Source: Clostridium lacusfryxellense (GTDB lineage Bacteria; Bacillota; Clostridia; Clostridiales; Clostridiaceae). From it: 64,000 bases of DNA. Shown here piece by piece: positions 47,444 through 57,489 of this stretch. The position numbers and the translations under genes are program-made. The stretch is taken from positions 62,001-126,000 of the forward strand of contig NZ_JAHLEB010000003.1 in NCBI RefSeq assembly GCF_018861735.1, written 5' to 3'. Under the pieces are notes generated by a model. The model made no database searches and was not told the DNA's origin. It saw nothing but the letters and a program-made list of their open reading frames with translations. The first letter of the stretch is position 1. Each line of letters begins with the position of its first letter.

Positions 47444-47947
47444 ATGAGTTTATATAAAGAGTGGACAGATATGGTGGTTGATTATGTTAAACGTAGAGGA
47501 GAAGCAGCATTTTGGCAAGATTATGGTGAAGTTGAAAGACGTATTTATACTAAATTGTTATCGAACCATAAAGATGAAGTTAAGGGTACTATGGATTCAC
47601 TTGCAAAACACTTTGATGTTTCAAATATATATTTTATGGGATTTGCTGACGGAATAAACGATAGTCTTATAGAACCAATACAACTAGAAGAAACTGAAAG
47701 CGAAACAGAAGTAGATTTAAAAATAGACTACGAAAAACTTTATTTTAATATGTTAGATGCAAAAGCAGATTACTTATATGAGCTTCCACAATGGGAAGGA
47801 ATTTTTTCTAAAGAAAAAAGAAAAGAAATTCAAAGAGCTTATAGAGATTCTAAAATGGTAGTTAATGTTGATAAAGTTGGAAGAAATGATGAATGTCCAT
47901 GTGGAAGTGGTAAGAAATACAAAAAATGTTGCGGAAAACAAGCGTAG
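47444..47947 (+). CDS. SEC-C motif protein
   Basis: 167 residues. A helical N-terminal domain of unknown type ([19 protein letters not shown]) leads to a C-terminal SEC-C motif, [18 protein letters not shown]. The motif binds zinc and often mediates ribosome or SecA contacts. It is the same motif as in the MetAP at 21172. GGAGGAG precedes the ATG at 47444. Confidence 0.85.
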   Translation: MSLYKEWTDMVVDYVKRRGEAAFWQDYGEVERRIYTKLLSNHKDEVKGTMDSLAKHFDVSNIYFMGFADGINDSLIEPIQLEETESETEVDLKIDYEKLYFNMLDAKADYLYELPQWEGIFSKEKRKEIQRAYRDSKMVVNVDKVGRNDECPCGSGKKYKKCCGKQA

Positions 47948-47991
47948 TACAATCATTTTAAATAATAAAAAAAATAACAGTTATAGTAGTG

Positions 47992-48022
47992 AACTTTGCT
48001 TTCGTGGCAAGGTTTATTTTTA
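47992..48022 (+). terminator. terminator after the SEC-C gene
   Basis: AACTTTGC and GCAAGGTT (one T-G pair) with a seven-base loop, followed by a T-rich run. Confidence 0.65.
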
Positions 48023-48054
48023 TTGAATTCTAATTTTTTTATTAATTTTAGGGC

Positions 48055-48082
48055 TTGATTTTTTCAGTCATCAGAGTAAAAT
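48055..48082 (+). promoter_or_regulatory. promoter of the TetR gene
   Basis: TTGATT (48055-48060) and TAAAAT (48077-48082) with a 16-base spacer. Confidence 0.55.
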
Positions 48083-48084
48083 TA

Positions 48085-48099
48085 TGACTATACTAGTCA
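48085..48099. promoter_or_regulatory. TetR-type operator
   Basis: TGACTA and TAGTCA are perfect inverted arms around TAC, placed between the -10 box and the TetR start at 48113. The position suits repression of its own gene. Confidence 0.65.
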
Positions 48100-48112
48100 G
48101 AAAGGAGTTTAT

Positions 48113-48733
48113 ATGTATCATGTTTTTTATAAATTAGATGAAGAAAAACAAAATCGCATTATCAATGCGGGTACGAATATATTTTCTAAAAATGATTATA
48201 AGCACGCATCAACAGATGATATTGCATTAGAAGCGAAAATAGCCAAAGGTTCATTATTTCAGTATTTTAAAAATAAAAAGTCATTATTTGTTTTTTTATA
48301 TGAATATGCTATGAAACTTTTTGAAAAGAAAGTGTACGAAAAATTTAATTTTGATGAGAAAGATTATTTTGAAATGCTTCTTCAAGGTCTTAATTTTACA
48401 ATGGATCTTCTAGAGAAGCATCCTTATATGTACAAATTTGTTCTTAAAGCCAGCGGTGAGAAAATGCCAGAGATTGCAGACTCAATGAAAGAAATAAATG
48501 ATAAAATTGAAGAGAAAATGTATAATCAAATGTTTGAGAATATAGATTTAAGTAAGTTCAAAGATGGAGTTGATATTGAAAAATTGAATAAAATGATTGG
48601 ATGGTGTTTGGAGGGTATTTGGAACGAGGGAGTTAAAAACGATTCAAGTATGGATATAATGTATGAGCAGGCAATTGATATTTACGAGTTTTATAAAAAT
48701 GCAGTATACAAAGAAATATTTTTATTAAGATAA
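48113..48733 (+). CDS. TetR-family regulator
   Basis: 206 residues. The N-terminal helix-turn-helix (ASTDDIALEAKIAKGSLFQYFKNK) is typical, with a helical ligand domain behind it. It likely controls the ABC transporter operon that begins 97 bases downstream as well as itself. AAAGGAG precedes the ATG. Confidence 0.9.
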   Translation: MYHVFYKLDEEKQNRIINAGTNIFSKNDYKHASTDDIALEAKIAKGSLFQYFKNKKSLFVFLYEYAMKLFEKKVYEKFNFDEKDYFEMLLQGLNFTMDLLEKHPYMYKFVLKASGEKMPEIADSMKEINDKIEEKMYNQMFENIDLSKFKDGVDIEKLNKMIGWCLEGIWNEGVKNDSSMDIMYEQAIDIYEFYKNAVYKEIFLLR

Positions 48734-48830
48734 ATATAATTGTTGTGTATTCTTTTAGAATTGAATAAATCGGAAGATATTAGGCGCATAAAGTATGTAG
48801 GGGAATTAGAAATTAGAGGGGGATTAAGAA

Positions 48831-49715
48831 ATGAATGTTATCGAAATTAAAAACTTGACTAAAAGTTATGGAAAATCAAGGGGAATTACAGATGTTAGCT
48901 TTAACGTGGAACAAGGAGAAATATTTGGATTTATTGGGCCTAATGGTGCAGGAAAATCAACAACTATAAGAACATTACTGTCTTTAATTTATCCAACTAG
49001 TGGTAGTGCTACGATCTTCGGTAAAGACTGTATAGAATTTGGGCCAGAGATAAGGTGCGAAATAGGATATCTACCATCAGAGGTATTTTATTACGACAAT
49101 ATGAAGGTTATGGATTTGCTAAAGTATTCGGCTAGCTTTTATAAAAAAGATTGCAGCAAAAGAATTATAGAACTAGCAGAAATAATGGATCTTGATCTTA
49201 ATAAAAAAATTGATGATTTATCTTTTGGTAACAAAAAGAAAGTTGGTATCGTTCAAGGGCTATTGCATTCGCCTAAACTTATTATACTTGATGAGCCCAC
49301 TAGTGGACTAGATCCACTTATGCAACAGAAATTCTTTGAACTTCTTGAGGGGGAGAATAAAAAGGGTGTTACAATTTTACTTTCTTCGCATATTTTAAGT
49401 GAGGTCCAGAGGTTATGCAATCGTGTTGCGATTATTAAAGAGGGAAAAATCATAAAGCTTGATAAGATTAGTACGTTACAAGAAAATAATCATAAGAAAT
49501 TCAAGATTGAGGTAAAATCAAAAATAGATGCTAATTATTTTAAAATAAGCGGTGTAACCGACTTAGTGATAAAAAAGAATATAATAAGCTTTTTATTTGG
49601 TGGCAACATTAATTTTATTATGAAAAAGATTTCGCAAATAGAAATATCAAATCTTTGGATTGAAGAGCCAGACCTTGAAGAAATCTTTATGCATTACTAT
49701 GAAAAGGAGGACTAA
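48831..49715 (+). CDS. ABC transporter ATP-binding protein
   Basis: 294 residues. Walker A GPNGAGKST, signature LSFGNKKKVGIV, Walker B LIILDEPTSGLD, switch SSHILSE. It drives the two paralogous permeases encoded next. GAGGGGG precedes the ATG. The substrate is unknown, and drug or peptide export is likely from the TetR control. Confidence 0.92.
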   Translation: MNVIEIKNLTKSYGKSRGITDVSFNVEQGEIFGFIGPNGAGKSTTIRTLLSLIYPTSGSATIFGKDCIEFGPEIRCEIGYLPSEVFYYDNMKVMDLLKYSASFYKKDCSKRIIELAEIMDLDLNKKIDDLSFGNKKKVGIVQGLLHSPKLIILDEPTSGLDPLMQQKFFELLEGENKKGVTILLSSHILSEVQRLCNRVAIIKEGKIIKLDKISTLQENNHKKFKIEVKSKIDANYFKISGVTDLVIKKNIISFLFGGNINFIMKKISQIEISNLWIEEPDLEEIFMHYYEKED

Positions 49716-49720
49716 GAGCT

Positions 49721-50518
49721 ATGAATATGTTTTTTCATGAATTAAAGGCTTATAGGAAATCCACTATAATATGGACTTGTTCTTTAATAGCTCTTGTTGT
49801 TCTTTTCTTATCTTTGTTTCCTGCTTTTTCTAAGGAAGCTGAGGCGTTTAAAGAAATAATGAAAGGATTTCCAGAACCACTAAGAAAAGCATTTGGGTTC
49901 TCGGTAGACAGTATGTCTTCTATTTTAGGGTTTTACTCGTATATGTTTTTATATACAACACTCTGTGGTGCCATTCAAGCTATGAATCTAGGAACCTCCA
50001 TTGTGTCAAAGGAAGTTCGCCAAAAAACAGCAGATTTTCTTTTAACTAGGCCTGTAACGCGAAGGGCGATTATGACATCAAAGCTAATGGCGGCATTAAC
50101 GTGTCTTGTAATTACGAATATAATTTACCTATTAGTAGCTAGTATTATGGCATCCTTTGTAGCAACAGAAAAATATAGTTACAAAATGTTTTTTATGGTT
50201 TCTATTACATTATTTTTCGTTCAGCTTATGTTTCTTGCCTTAGGAATTATAATTTCTGTTTTAATTCCTAAAATTAAATCGGTGTTACCTATTTCACTAG
50301 GGATTGTATTTGCATTTTTCATTCTTGGTATGTTTGCAGCAACTACAGGAGATGATGCCATGAGATATATTACTCCCTTTAAATATTTCGACACGACTTA
50401 TATCCTGAATAATTCTAGTTATGAGGTTCAATTTTTTATAATAGGGCTAGGATTTATTGTAGCAGCAATTACGGCCAGTTATTTTGTATATTCTAAAAAA
50501 GATGTTCATTCTGCTTAA
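49721..50518 (+). CDS. ABC-2 permease, first subunit
   Basis: 265 residues with about six membrane helices. It opens with MFFHELKAYRKSTIIWTCSL, a pattern repeated in the next gene. The cytoplasmic segment VSKEVRQKTADFLLTRPVTRR follows helix two. Five bases separate it from the ATPase gene. Confidence 0.9.
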   Translation: MNMFFHELKAYRKSTIIWTCSLIALVVLFLSLFPAFSKEAEAFKEIMKGFPEPLRKAFGFSVDSMSSILGFYSYMFLYTTLCGAIQAMNLGTSIVSKEVRQKTADFLLTRPVTRRAIMTSKLMAALTCLVITNIIYLLVASIMASFVATEKYSYKMFFMVSITLFFVQLMFLALGIIISVLIPKIKSVLPISLGIVFAFFILGMFAATTGDDAMRYITPFKYFDTTYILNNSSYEVQFFIIGLGFIVAAITASYFVYSKKDVHSA

Positions 50519-50556
50519 CGATTAATGGGTAATAAGGAATATAAGGAGGTTAGTTT

Positions 50557-51354
50557 ATGAATATATTTATTGTAGAAATGAGGGCTCATAGAAAAGGGCT
50601 TATTATATGGGTTTTTGGTATAATATTTATGGTTGCTGCCGGTATGGGGAAATATGTAGCATTATCATCCTCAGGTCAGTCTATGAATGAGGTATTTGAA
50701 CAAATGCCTAAATCTATGCAAATAATATTTGGAATAAATGGGTTTGACGTATCCAAGGCCAGTGGTTATTATGGAATGCTCTTTTTATATTTAGTTATTA
50801 TGGCAACTATTCATGCCGTTATGCTTGGAGCTGATATAATCTCGAAGGAAGAGACAGATAAAACTGCAGAGTTTCTATTTTCAAAACCAGTTTCAAGGAA
50901 TAAAATTATAACTTCAAAACTATTGGCAGCTCTTGTTAATATTTTAATATTTAATATTATAACTCTAATTTCTTCTATTGTTGTGGTAGAAAAATATAGT
51001 AAAGGTGAAGCCGTAAGTTCACAGATATTAATTTTAATGGGTGGAATGTTTATTTTGCAGCTTATATTTATGTTTATAGGGGCATCTATAGCTACCGCAT
51101 GCAAAAATCCAAAGAGTTCAACATCAGTATCTACAGCAGTTCTTTTAATTACGTATATATTATCAATGGCTATAGATTTAAGTGGCAAAATTGATTATCT
51201 TAAATACTTTACACCATTCAAATATTTTGAAGCTAAAAATTTAATGTTTGGCGGTGGGTTCCAATTGAATTTTGTTATAATATCACTTGTACTTATTTTA
51301 GCAATGATAAAGATCACTTACATTTTTTATGATAAAAGAGATCTAAGCATATAG
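50557..51354 (+). CDS. ABC-2 permease, second subunit
   Basis: 265 residues, a paralogue of the preceding gene (IFIVEMRAHRKGLIIWVFG; ISKEETDKTAEFLFSKPVSRN). The two probably form a heterodimeric membrane domain. AAGGAGG precedes the ATG, and a terminator closes the operon. Confidence 0.9.
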   Translation: MNIFIVEMRAHRKGLIIWVFGIIFMVAAGMGKYVALSSSGQSMNEVFEQMPKSMQIIFGINGFDVSKASGYYGMLFLYLVIMATIHAVMLGADIISKEETDKTAEFLFSKPVSRNKIITSKLLAALVNILIFNIITLISSIVVVEKYSKGEAVSSQILILMGGMFILQLIFMFIGASIATACKNPKSSTSVSTAVLLITYILSMAIDLSGKIDYLKYFTPFKYFEAKNLMFGGGFQLNFVIISLVLILAMIKITYIFYDKRDLSI

Positions 51355-51373
51355 TAATAGACTAATACAATGG

Positions 51374-51411
51374 AAATAACATGGAGTTTTGCTCCATGTT
51401 ATTTTTTTAAA
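51374..51411 (+). terminator. terminator after the ABC operon
   Basis: Perfect 13-base arms (AAATAACATGGAG at 51374-51386, CTCCATGTTATTT at 51392-51404) with a short loop and a T run. Confidence 0.88.
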
Positions 51412-51525
51412 AAGGCTAAGTTTGAAATAAATCATGTAATAGTATATTATATATGTGATAATTGTAACATAGCTGAGATAGAGTGATAAAAAGATAAGTG
51501 GTAAGTGTATAAAGGAGAGCTAGGA

Positions 51526-52005
51526 ATGAATATAACTATAATTTGTGTCGGTAAAATAAAGGAAAAATATTTAAAAAGTGCAATAGACGAATATACAAAA
51601 AGACTATCTAGGTATTGTAAGCTTAACGTAGTTGAATTAGGGGATGAAAAGACTCCTGATAATGCCTCTGAAAAAGAAGAGATTTTAATAAAAGAGAAAG
51701 AAGGGGAGTCTATACTTAAAAGCATTAAGGATAATATGTTTGTAATTGCCCTAGAGCTTAAGGGAGATATGATATCCTCAGTTGAACTTTCAAACTATAT
51801 GAGAGATCTGGGCATAAGAGGGGATAGTAATATAGCTTTTGTAATCGGAGGTTCATTAGGTTTATCCAAAGCAGTATTAGAAAGGGCTAATTACAAACTA
51901 TGCTTTTCGAAAATGACTTTTCCTCATCAATTATTTAGAGTAATGTTACTTGAACAGGTGTACAGGGGATTTAGAATAATAAGTGGTGAACCTTACCACA
52001 AATAA
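51526..52005 (+). CDS. rlmH: 23S rRNA pseudouridine-1915 N3-methyltransferase (RlmH)
   Basis: 159 residues, normal length. The SPOUT knot segments [10 protein letters not shown] and the C-terminal [18 protein letters not shown] with ISGEPYHK are diagnostic. AAGGAGAG precedes the ATG at 51526. The next gene starts 12 bases on. Confidence 0.96.
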   Translation: MNITIICVGKIKEKYLKSAIDEYTKRLSRYCKLNVVELGDEKTPDNASEKEEILIKEKEGESILKSIKDNMFVIALELKGDMISSVELSNYMRDLGIRGDSNIAFVIGGSLGLSKAVLERANYKLCFSKMTFPHQLFRVMLLEQVYRGFRIISGEPYHK

Positions 52006-52017
52006 AGGGGTGTATTT

Positions 52018-53220
52018 ATGCGAAATGTTATTGTTGTTGGTGGAGGACCGGCTGGTATTATGGCAGCTATCAGTGCAGCGAAAAATAATAAAGTTAAATT
52101 AATAGAAAGAAATATAGAAATTGGTGCCAAGCTAAAACTTACAGGCGGTGGCAGATGCAATATTACAAATAATAGAGATATAGAAGAGTTTTTTGACAAA
52201 ATAGTAAACAATAAAAAATTCCTATATAGCGCTCTTTATACATTTTCGAATCAGCAACTGCTAGAGTACTTTAGAGAGAATGGATTAGAATATAAGGAAG
52301 AACTTGACCAAAAGATATATACCAGAAGTAATAAGGCAGATGATGTTATAGAATTATTAAAGAATGATTTAGAAAAAAACAATGTTAAGATTTTGTATAA
52401 CACAAAGGTTCAACAGTTTATAGTTGACGACGGAGTTATTAAAGGTGTAATAACTGATAGTGGTAAGAGAATTTTGGGAGATAAGGTTATTGTTACAACA
52501 GGGGGAAAGAGCTATCCAGATTCAGGGTCGGATGGATTTATGTTCGAAGTATTAAGTAAATACGGACACACTATAACGCCTTTATATGCAGCATTAATTC
52601 CTTTAGTTATAAAAGAAGAGTTTGTTAAGAGTTTGCAGGGAATATCAATGAGGGATGTTGTAATTTCAGTTAAAATTAAAAAGAAGAGTATAGAAAAGTT
52701 TGGTGATATGATATTCACTCATTTTGGAATATCAGGCCCAGCGGTTTTAAAGCTTTCATCTTACATAAATAAAGCTTTAGCAGAGGGAGAAGTGCAAGTT
52801 TATTTAGATTTTGTACGCGATAAGTCTAAAGCTGAAATATTAGAAATTATGAAAATAAATCAAAACAAGACAGTACTTAATAATTTAAAAGGAATACTTC
52901 CACAAAACTATTTAAAGGAAATATTTAGCCTGTTAGCTCTAACTGAGGTTAAAGCTAGTGATTTAAAGAAAGTAGATGAGAATAAAATAATTGAGTATAT
53001 GAAAGAGATGAAGTTAACAGCTAGAGAAACACTATCGATTAAGGCGGCTCAAGTAACTTCAGGTGGGGTTAAAGTCAAAGAAATAAATGCATCTACTATG
53101 GAATCAAAACTTATAAAAAATTTGTATTTCGCAGGAGAAGTTATAGATATTGATGCGGAGACTGGTGGGTATAATCTTCAAATGGCGTTTTCAACAGGAT
53201 ACGTAGCAGGTACAAATTAA
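52018..53220 (+). CDS. HI0933/BaiN-type flavoprotein oxidoreductase
   Basis: 400 residues. FAD-binding VVGGGPAGIMAAISAA, the family motif KLKLTGGGRCNITN, and the C-terminal YFAGEVIDIDAETGGYNLQMAFSTG are present. The family contains uncharacterised dehydrogenases and the bile-acid enzyme BaiN. The substrate is not evident. AAAGGGG before the ATG. Confidence 0.93.
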   Translation: MRNVIVVGGGPAGIMAAISAAKNNKVKLIERNIEIGAKLKLTGGGRCNITNNRDIEEFFDKIVNNKKFLYSALYTFSNQQLLEYFRENGLEYKEELDQKIYTRSNKADDVIELLKNDLEKNNVKILYNTKVQQFIVDDGVIKGVITDSGKRILGDKVIVTTGGKSYPDSGSDGFMFEVLSKYGHTITPLYAALIPLVIKEEFVKSLQGISMRDVVISVKIKKKSIEKFGDMIFTHFGISGPAVLKLSSYINKALAEGEVQVYLDFVRDKSKAEILEIMKINQNKTVLNNLKGILPQNYLKEIFSLLALTEVKASDLKKVDENKIIEYMKEMKLTARETLSIKAAQVTSGGVKVKEINASTMESKLIKNLYFAGEVIDIDAETGGYNLQMAFSTGYVAGTN

Positions 53221-53306
53221 TATATAAAGTTATCCACAACATCAATATCAAAAGCATACTTTATCAACAATTTATTCATATTAGTGCACAGCAGGGGGTT
53301 ACGAAT

Positions 53307-53840
53307 GTGGGGAATATCATAGACGCCGTATTTATAGATAGGGATGGAACCATTGGTGGTAATTGCTCAGTGACTTATCCGGGGGAATTCAAATTGTTCC
53401 CATTTAGCGAAGAAGCAATACAACTTTTAAAAAACTCAAATATAAAGATTTTTGCATTTACTAATCAACCGGGAATTTCAAGAGGAGAAAGTACGGCTAG
53501 TCAATTTGAAGCGGAATTATTAGGATTTGGATTTGATAAGGCATATATATGTCCACATAGAAGTAAACAAAAATGCTCTTGTAGAAAACCTAGCCCTGAA
53601 TTGTTAATTAGGGCATCAAATGAATATTATGTAAATCTATCAAAATGTGTCGTGATTGGAGATAGGTGGAGCGATATGTTGGCAGGGGATAGTGCAGGGG
53701 CAAAAACAATATTAGTTAAGACTGGTGCAGGAATGGATTCATTGGGTAAGGATAGAGATAAGTGGTCTAATATGGAACCGAATTATATAGCAGAAGATAT
53801 TTTAGATGCAGTATTATGGTTATTAGTACCAAATAAATAA
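53307..53840 (+). CDS. HAD-IIIA phosphatase (GmhB-like)
   Basis: 177 residues. Nucleophile DRDGTIGG, the Cys/His zinc loop CPHRSKQKCSCRKP, and the acidic motif VIGDRWSDMLAG match D,D-heptose 1,7-bisphosphate phosphatases. No other heptose genes are in the window, so another sugar phosphate or a histidinol phosphate-type substrate is possible. GTG start behind a G-rich site. Confidence 0.88.
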   Translation: MGNIIDAVFIDRDGTIGGNCSVTYPGEFKLFPFSEEAIQLLKNSNIKIFAFTNQPGISRGESTASQFEAELLGFGFDKAYICPHRSKQKCSCRKPSPELLIRASNEYYVNLSKCVVIGDRWSDMLAGDSAGAKTILVKTGAGMDSLGKDRDKWSNMEPNYIAEDILDAVLWLLVPNK

Positions 53841-53860
53841 ATTTTTTTATAGTCATCATG

Positions 53861-53896
53861 AAGGACAATCGCGAGCGGTTGCCTTTCTGTTTTTTA
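53861..53896 (+). terminator. terminator after the HAD gene
   Basis: AAGG-CAATCG and CGGTTG-CCTT form a hairpin with a GC-rich tip and a following T-rich run. Confidence 0.65.
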
Positions 53897-53922
53897 GGGC
53901 GTGTGTTATTAACTAAAAAATT

Positions 53923-54114
53923 ACGATTTGTAAACAAGGTTCATACTTATTTGATGTTGATGTGGTAACAGATGTATTTCATAATCTTGCATTAAGACCA
54001 CAAGTTAGGATTATACAAAAAGGCATAAAGGCTAGTTCTCAGCATATTGATGATACTATATCTTTAATGAAAAATTTAGAAATTGTAATACAAAAAATTA
54101 GATATTTAGCTTAA
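53923..54114 (+). pseudogene. C-terminal remnant of an HD-GYP gene
   Basis: Without a start codon of its own, this frame reads about 62 codons that align with the tail of the HD-GYP protein at 19578: LALRPQVRII with FALRPQVKIV, then DTISLMKNLEIVIQ with ATISLISNLDIVIQ. The HD-GYP catalytic part is missing. It still ends in a strong hairpin terminator, so it appears to be the 3' end of a deleted gene. Confidence 0.8.
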
Positions 54115-54116
54115 GT

Positions 54117-54162
54117 AAAGTTACTACTGTGATGGATAATTAACCATCGCAGTAGTAACTTT
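54117..54162 (+). terminator. terminator behind the HD-GYP remnant
   Basis: 19-base arms (54117-54135 and 54144-54162) with one G-T pair and an eight-base loop, weak T tail. Confidence 0.8.
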
Positions 54163-54234
54163 ATTTGTAACATTATTAATTATATTCCCGTTTTAATTGG
54201 TTTAATTCAGTTGATGTAGATTATATTTACTCTA

Positions 54235-54263
54235 TTGAAATTTTACCAACCTTGCAGTATACT
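54235..54263 (+). promoter_or_regulatory. sigma-A promoter of the deoxynucleoside operon
   Basis: TTGAAA (54235-54240) and TATACT (54258-54263), spacer 17 bases. Confidence 0.75.
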
Positions 54264-54268
54264 AAATG

Positions 54269-54282
54269 TGAAAGCGGTAACA
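54269..54282. promoter_or_regulatory. cre-type operator (CcpA or own LacI regulator)
   Basis: TGAAAGCGGTAACA fits the cre consensus TGWNANCGNTNWCA at every position. It begins five bases after the -10 box, around the start point, where binding would repress. LacI-family regulators bind similar CG-centred sites, so the adjacent regulator is the other candidate. Confidence 0.75.
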
Positions 54283-54351
54283 TATGTATAGCTAAAAAAT
54301 ATTTTATCTGCTTAGAATTATGTGAGTATTAGGGATATGAGGAGGGACAAA

Positions 54352-55365
54352 ATGAGCGTTACAATAAATGATATTGCTAAAGAAGCCAAAGTATCCCATG
54401 CTACCATATCAAGAGTTTTAAACAACTCGGGATATGTAAAAGATGAAACAAGAAAAAGGATTCAAAAGATAATAAAAGATCTAAATTATACACCTAGCGC
54501 TATAGCTAGAAGTCTGTCTAGAAGTAAAACAAATACTATTGGTGTCATAATTCCGGATATTAATAATCCGTTTTTCGGAGAAATTATTAAAGGTATTACA
54601 CAAATCGCTGATCAGCATAACTTAAACATAATTCTTTGTGATACTGATGATGATAAAGACAAGGAATTAAAAGCTATTAATGTACTTAAGCAGCAAAGAA
54701 TACAAGGACTTCTTATAACTACAAGTATTTATAAGGATCCAAATAATAATGAAAATTTAATAGCTCTTAAAAATTTAGGAATTCCAGTGATTTTGATTGA
54801 TGGGCATGTTGAATGTCTTGAGTTTAGTGGAGTTTTTATAGATCACATAAAGGGTGCTTATGAGGGAACATCCATTTTAATAAAAGAAGGCCACACAAAA
54901 ATTGCTATAATTACAGGGGATATGAATTCTAGGCCCGCTAAAGAGAGATTACTAGGTTATGAGAAGGCTTTAGAGGATTATAATATAAAGCTGCAAAATG
55001 AATATATTTTTTATGGTGATTATAAGTATGAGACTGCTTATAAGATTACTAAGCAAATATTAAAAATGAATAATAGACCTACTGCGATATTTGTAACTAG
55101 TAATACCATGATATTAGGATGTATAAAAGCATTCAATGAAGAAAAGATTGATGTTCCTAGTGACATGGCTATTATTGGATTTGATAAACTTGATATGTTA
55201 AATATAATAGGAATGAATATTAGTTTTATTAATGGACCGTCTATGGAACTTGGTAGAACTAGCATGGAAATGTTACTTGGAAAATTAAATAACAAGGTAG
55301 GTCCTGAAATCAAAAGAATTACTATTATTCCAGAGATTACATTAAAAGGATCAGAAAAAAATTAA
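54352..55365 (+). CDS. LacI-family transcriptional regulator
   Basis: 337 residues. N-terminal HTH (TINDIAKEAKVSHATISRVLN) and hinge (NYTPSAIARSLSRSKT) precede a periplasmic-binding-like sensor domain (IGVIIPDINNPFFGEI). It heads deoC and pdp and probably controls them, sensing a nucleoside or sugar phosphate. GAGGAGG precedes the ATG at 54352. Confidence 0.93.
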   Translation: MSVTINDIAKEAKVSHATISRVLNNSGYVKDETRKRIQKIIKDLNYTPSAIARSLSRSKTNTIGVIIPDINNPFFGEIIKGITQIADQHNLNIILCDTDDDKDKELKAINVLKQQRIQGLLITTSIYKDPNNNENLIALKNLGIPVILIDGHVECLEFSGVFIDHIKGAYEGTSILIKEGHTKIAIITGDMNSRPAKERLLGYEKALEDYNIKLQNEYIFYGDYKYETAYKITKQILKMNNRPTAIFVTSNTMILGCIKAFNEEKIDVPSDMAIIGFDKLDMLNIIGMNISFINGPSMELGRTSMEMLLGKLNNKVGPEIKRITIIPEITLKGSEKN

Positions 55366-55387
55366 AAAAATAAAGGAGAAGATTAAT

Positions 55388-56056
55388 ATGAAATTAGAGC
55401 AATTTATTGACCACACATTATTAAAGCAACAAGCGACTGAGGAAGATATTATAAAAGTTTGCAATGAGGCTAAAGAATATGAATTTGCATCTGTATGTGC
55501 TAATGCATATTATGCATCAACTGTGAGTAAAGAATTACATGGAACCAACGTAAAAACATGTATAGTTGTTGGATTTCCACTTGGAGCAACTACTAAAGAA
55601 GTAAAAGCATTTGAAGCAAAACAAGCAATTGACAATGGTGCACAGGAGATTGATATGGTAATTAATGTTGGTGCTGTAAAATCAAATAAATATGATGTTA
55701 TTAAGGATGAAATCAAAGCAGTAGTCGATGTATGCAACGGTCATGCATTAGTAAAAGTAATAATTGAAACTTGCCTGTTAACGGATGATGAAAAAATAAA
55801 AGTATGTAAAATTGCTAAAGAAGCTAACGCAAATTTCGTAAAAACTTCAACAGGGTTTTCAACAGGAGGAGCAACGGTACATGATGTAAAGCTAATGAGA
55901 GAAGTTGTAGGACCTGACATGGGAGTTAAGGCTTCTGGAGCAGTAAGAACAACCGAGGATGCGATGGCAGTGATTGAAGCTGGTGCTAGTAGAATAGGAG
56001 CTAGTAGTTCTATAGCTATAGTTAATGGTACTAAGGAAGTTAATTCTAATTATTAA
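55388..56056 (+). CDS. deoC: deoxyribose-phosphate aldolase (DeoC)
   Basis: 222 residues. It splits 2-deoxyribose 5-phosphate into glyceraldehyde 3-phosphate and acetaldehyde. The Schiff-base Lys is in [15 protein letters not shown], with a second lysine in [18 protein letters not shown] precedes the ATG. It lies 22 bases behind the regulator. Confidence 0.96.
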   Translation: MKLEQFIDHTLLKQQATEEDIIKVCNEAKEYEFASVCANAYYASTVSKELHGTNVKTCIVVGFPLGATTKEVKAFEAKQAIDNGAQEIDMVINVGAVKSNKYDVIKDEIKAVVDVCNGHALVKVIIETCLLTDDEKIKVCKIAKEANANFVKTSTGFSTGGATVHDVKLMREVVGPDMGVKASGAVRTTEDAMAVIEAGASRIGASSSIAIVNGTKEVNSNY

Positions 56057-56100
56057 ATTATAACATATGGCTAAAATTAATAATTATGGGGGTGCGTAGC

Positions 56101-57426
56101 ATGAGAATGTATGATTTAATAATGAAAAAAAGAAATGGAAATGAGCTTACTACAGAAGAAATTAACTTCTTTATATCTGGATATACGAAGGGGTCTATCC
56201 CAGATTACCAGGTTTCTGCGTTGCTTATGGCTATATACTTTCAAAAGATGAACGAGAGAGAAACAACAAATTTAACAATGGCAATGGTTAATAGCGGAGA
56301 AACTATTAATTTATCTAAGATTAAGGGTATAAAAGTTGATAAACATAGTACTGGCGGTGTTGGTGACACAACTACGTTAATAGTTGGACCTATTGTTGCA
56401 GCGGCAGGAGTGCCAGTAGCTAAAATGTCAGGAAGAGGGCTCGGTCATACTGGCGGAACTATTGATAAACTAGAATCTTTTGAAGGATTTTCAACTTCAA
56501 TGTCAATTGAAAAATTCATGAAAGATGTAAATGAAACTAAAATCGCTATAGGTGGTCAAACTGCTGATTTAGCACCAGCAGATAAAATGTTGTATTCACT
56601 TCGTGATGTTACTGCAACAGTTGATAATATATCACTAATAGCATCAAGTATAATGAGTAAAAAAATAGCATCTGGAGCAGATGCTATAGTTCTTGACATA
56701 AAAACTGGTAGTGGAGCATTTATGAAAAATGAGGATGATGCATTTGAACTCGCTAGAGAAATGGTTGAAATAGGAACAAATGTAGGGCGAAAGACCATTG
56801 GGGTAATAACTGATATGGACCAACCGTTAGGATATGCTGTTGGTAATTCTTTAGAAGTTGAAGAAGCTATAGATACGTTAAAAGGTGAAGGTCCAAAAGA
56901 TCTTACAGAACTTTGTTTAACACTTGGATCACATATGCTTGTACTCGGCGAAAAAGCAAAGAATGTAGATGAGGCAAGAGAAATACTTAAGGATATTATA
57001 AAGTCAGGAAAAGGCCTTCAGAAGCTAAGAGAACTTGTAGTAGCGCAAGGTGGAAATCCATCATTTGTAGATGATCAGTCTATGTTCAAGGTGCCATCTA
57101 TTGTAGAAGACATACTATCAAATTATGAAGGTTATGTAAAAGCAATAAAAGCTGATGCGATAGGAATTGCTGCTTTAAATTTAGGAGCTGGGCGTGAGAC
57201 TAAAGAAAGTATAATAGATTTATCTGTAGGGGTTGTTCTTCACAAGAAAATTGGTGATTTTGTGAAGAAGGGAGAGACCATTGCGACTATTTATGCAAAT
57301 AGTGAAGAAAAACAAAAAACATCAACAAAAATGGTGTTAGATGCGTATGAAATAGTAAAGGAAAAGACAAACCCAAAACCGTTAATTAAAGGTATTGTTA
57401 CTAGGGATGGAATTATAAAATTTTAA
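56101..57426 (+). CDS. pdp: pyrimidine-nucleoside phosphorylase
   Basis: 441 residues. [17 protein letters not shown], the signature [19 protein letters not shown], and KTGSGAFMK identify the family. It releases the base from uridine or thymidine and feeds deoxyribose 1-phosphate toward DeoC. No deoB or nucleoside transporter is beside it. The start at 56101 uses GGGGGTG; ATG 56086 is less likely. Confidence 0.96.
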   Translation: MRMYDLIMKKRNGNELTTEEINFFISGYTKGSIPDYQVSALLMAIYFQKMNERETTNLTMAMVNSGETINLSKIKGIKVDKHSTGGVGDTTTLIVGPIVAAAGVPVAKMSGRGLGHTGGTIDKLESFEGFSTSMSIEKFMKDVNETKIAIGGQTADLAPADKMLYSLRDVTATVDNISLIASSIMSKKIASGADAIVLDIKTGSGAFMKNEDDAFELAREMVEIGTNVGRKTIGVITDMDQPLGYAVGNSLEVEEAIDTLKGEGPKDLTELCLTLGSHMLVLGEKAKNVDEAREILKDIIKSGKGLQKLRELVVAQGGNPSFVDDQSMFKVPSIVEDILSNYEGYVKAIKADAIGIAALNLGAGRETKESIIDLSVGVVLHKKIGDFVKKGETIATIYANSEEKQKTSTKMVLDAYEIVKEKTNPKPLIKGIVTRDGIIKF

Positions 57427-57433
57427 ATTAAAG

Positions 57434-57476
57434 ATAGGAAGATGGAGGTTTAATTACAATCCATCTTCCTATTTAT
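57434..57476 (+). terminator. terminator after pdp
   Basis: Perfect 13-base arms (ATAGGAAGATGGA at 57434-57446, TCCATCTTCCTAT at 57460-57472) with a 13-base loop. Confidence 0.85.
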
Positions 57477-57489
57477 ATTTTCATGCTGT

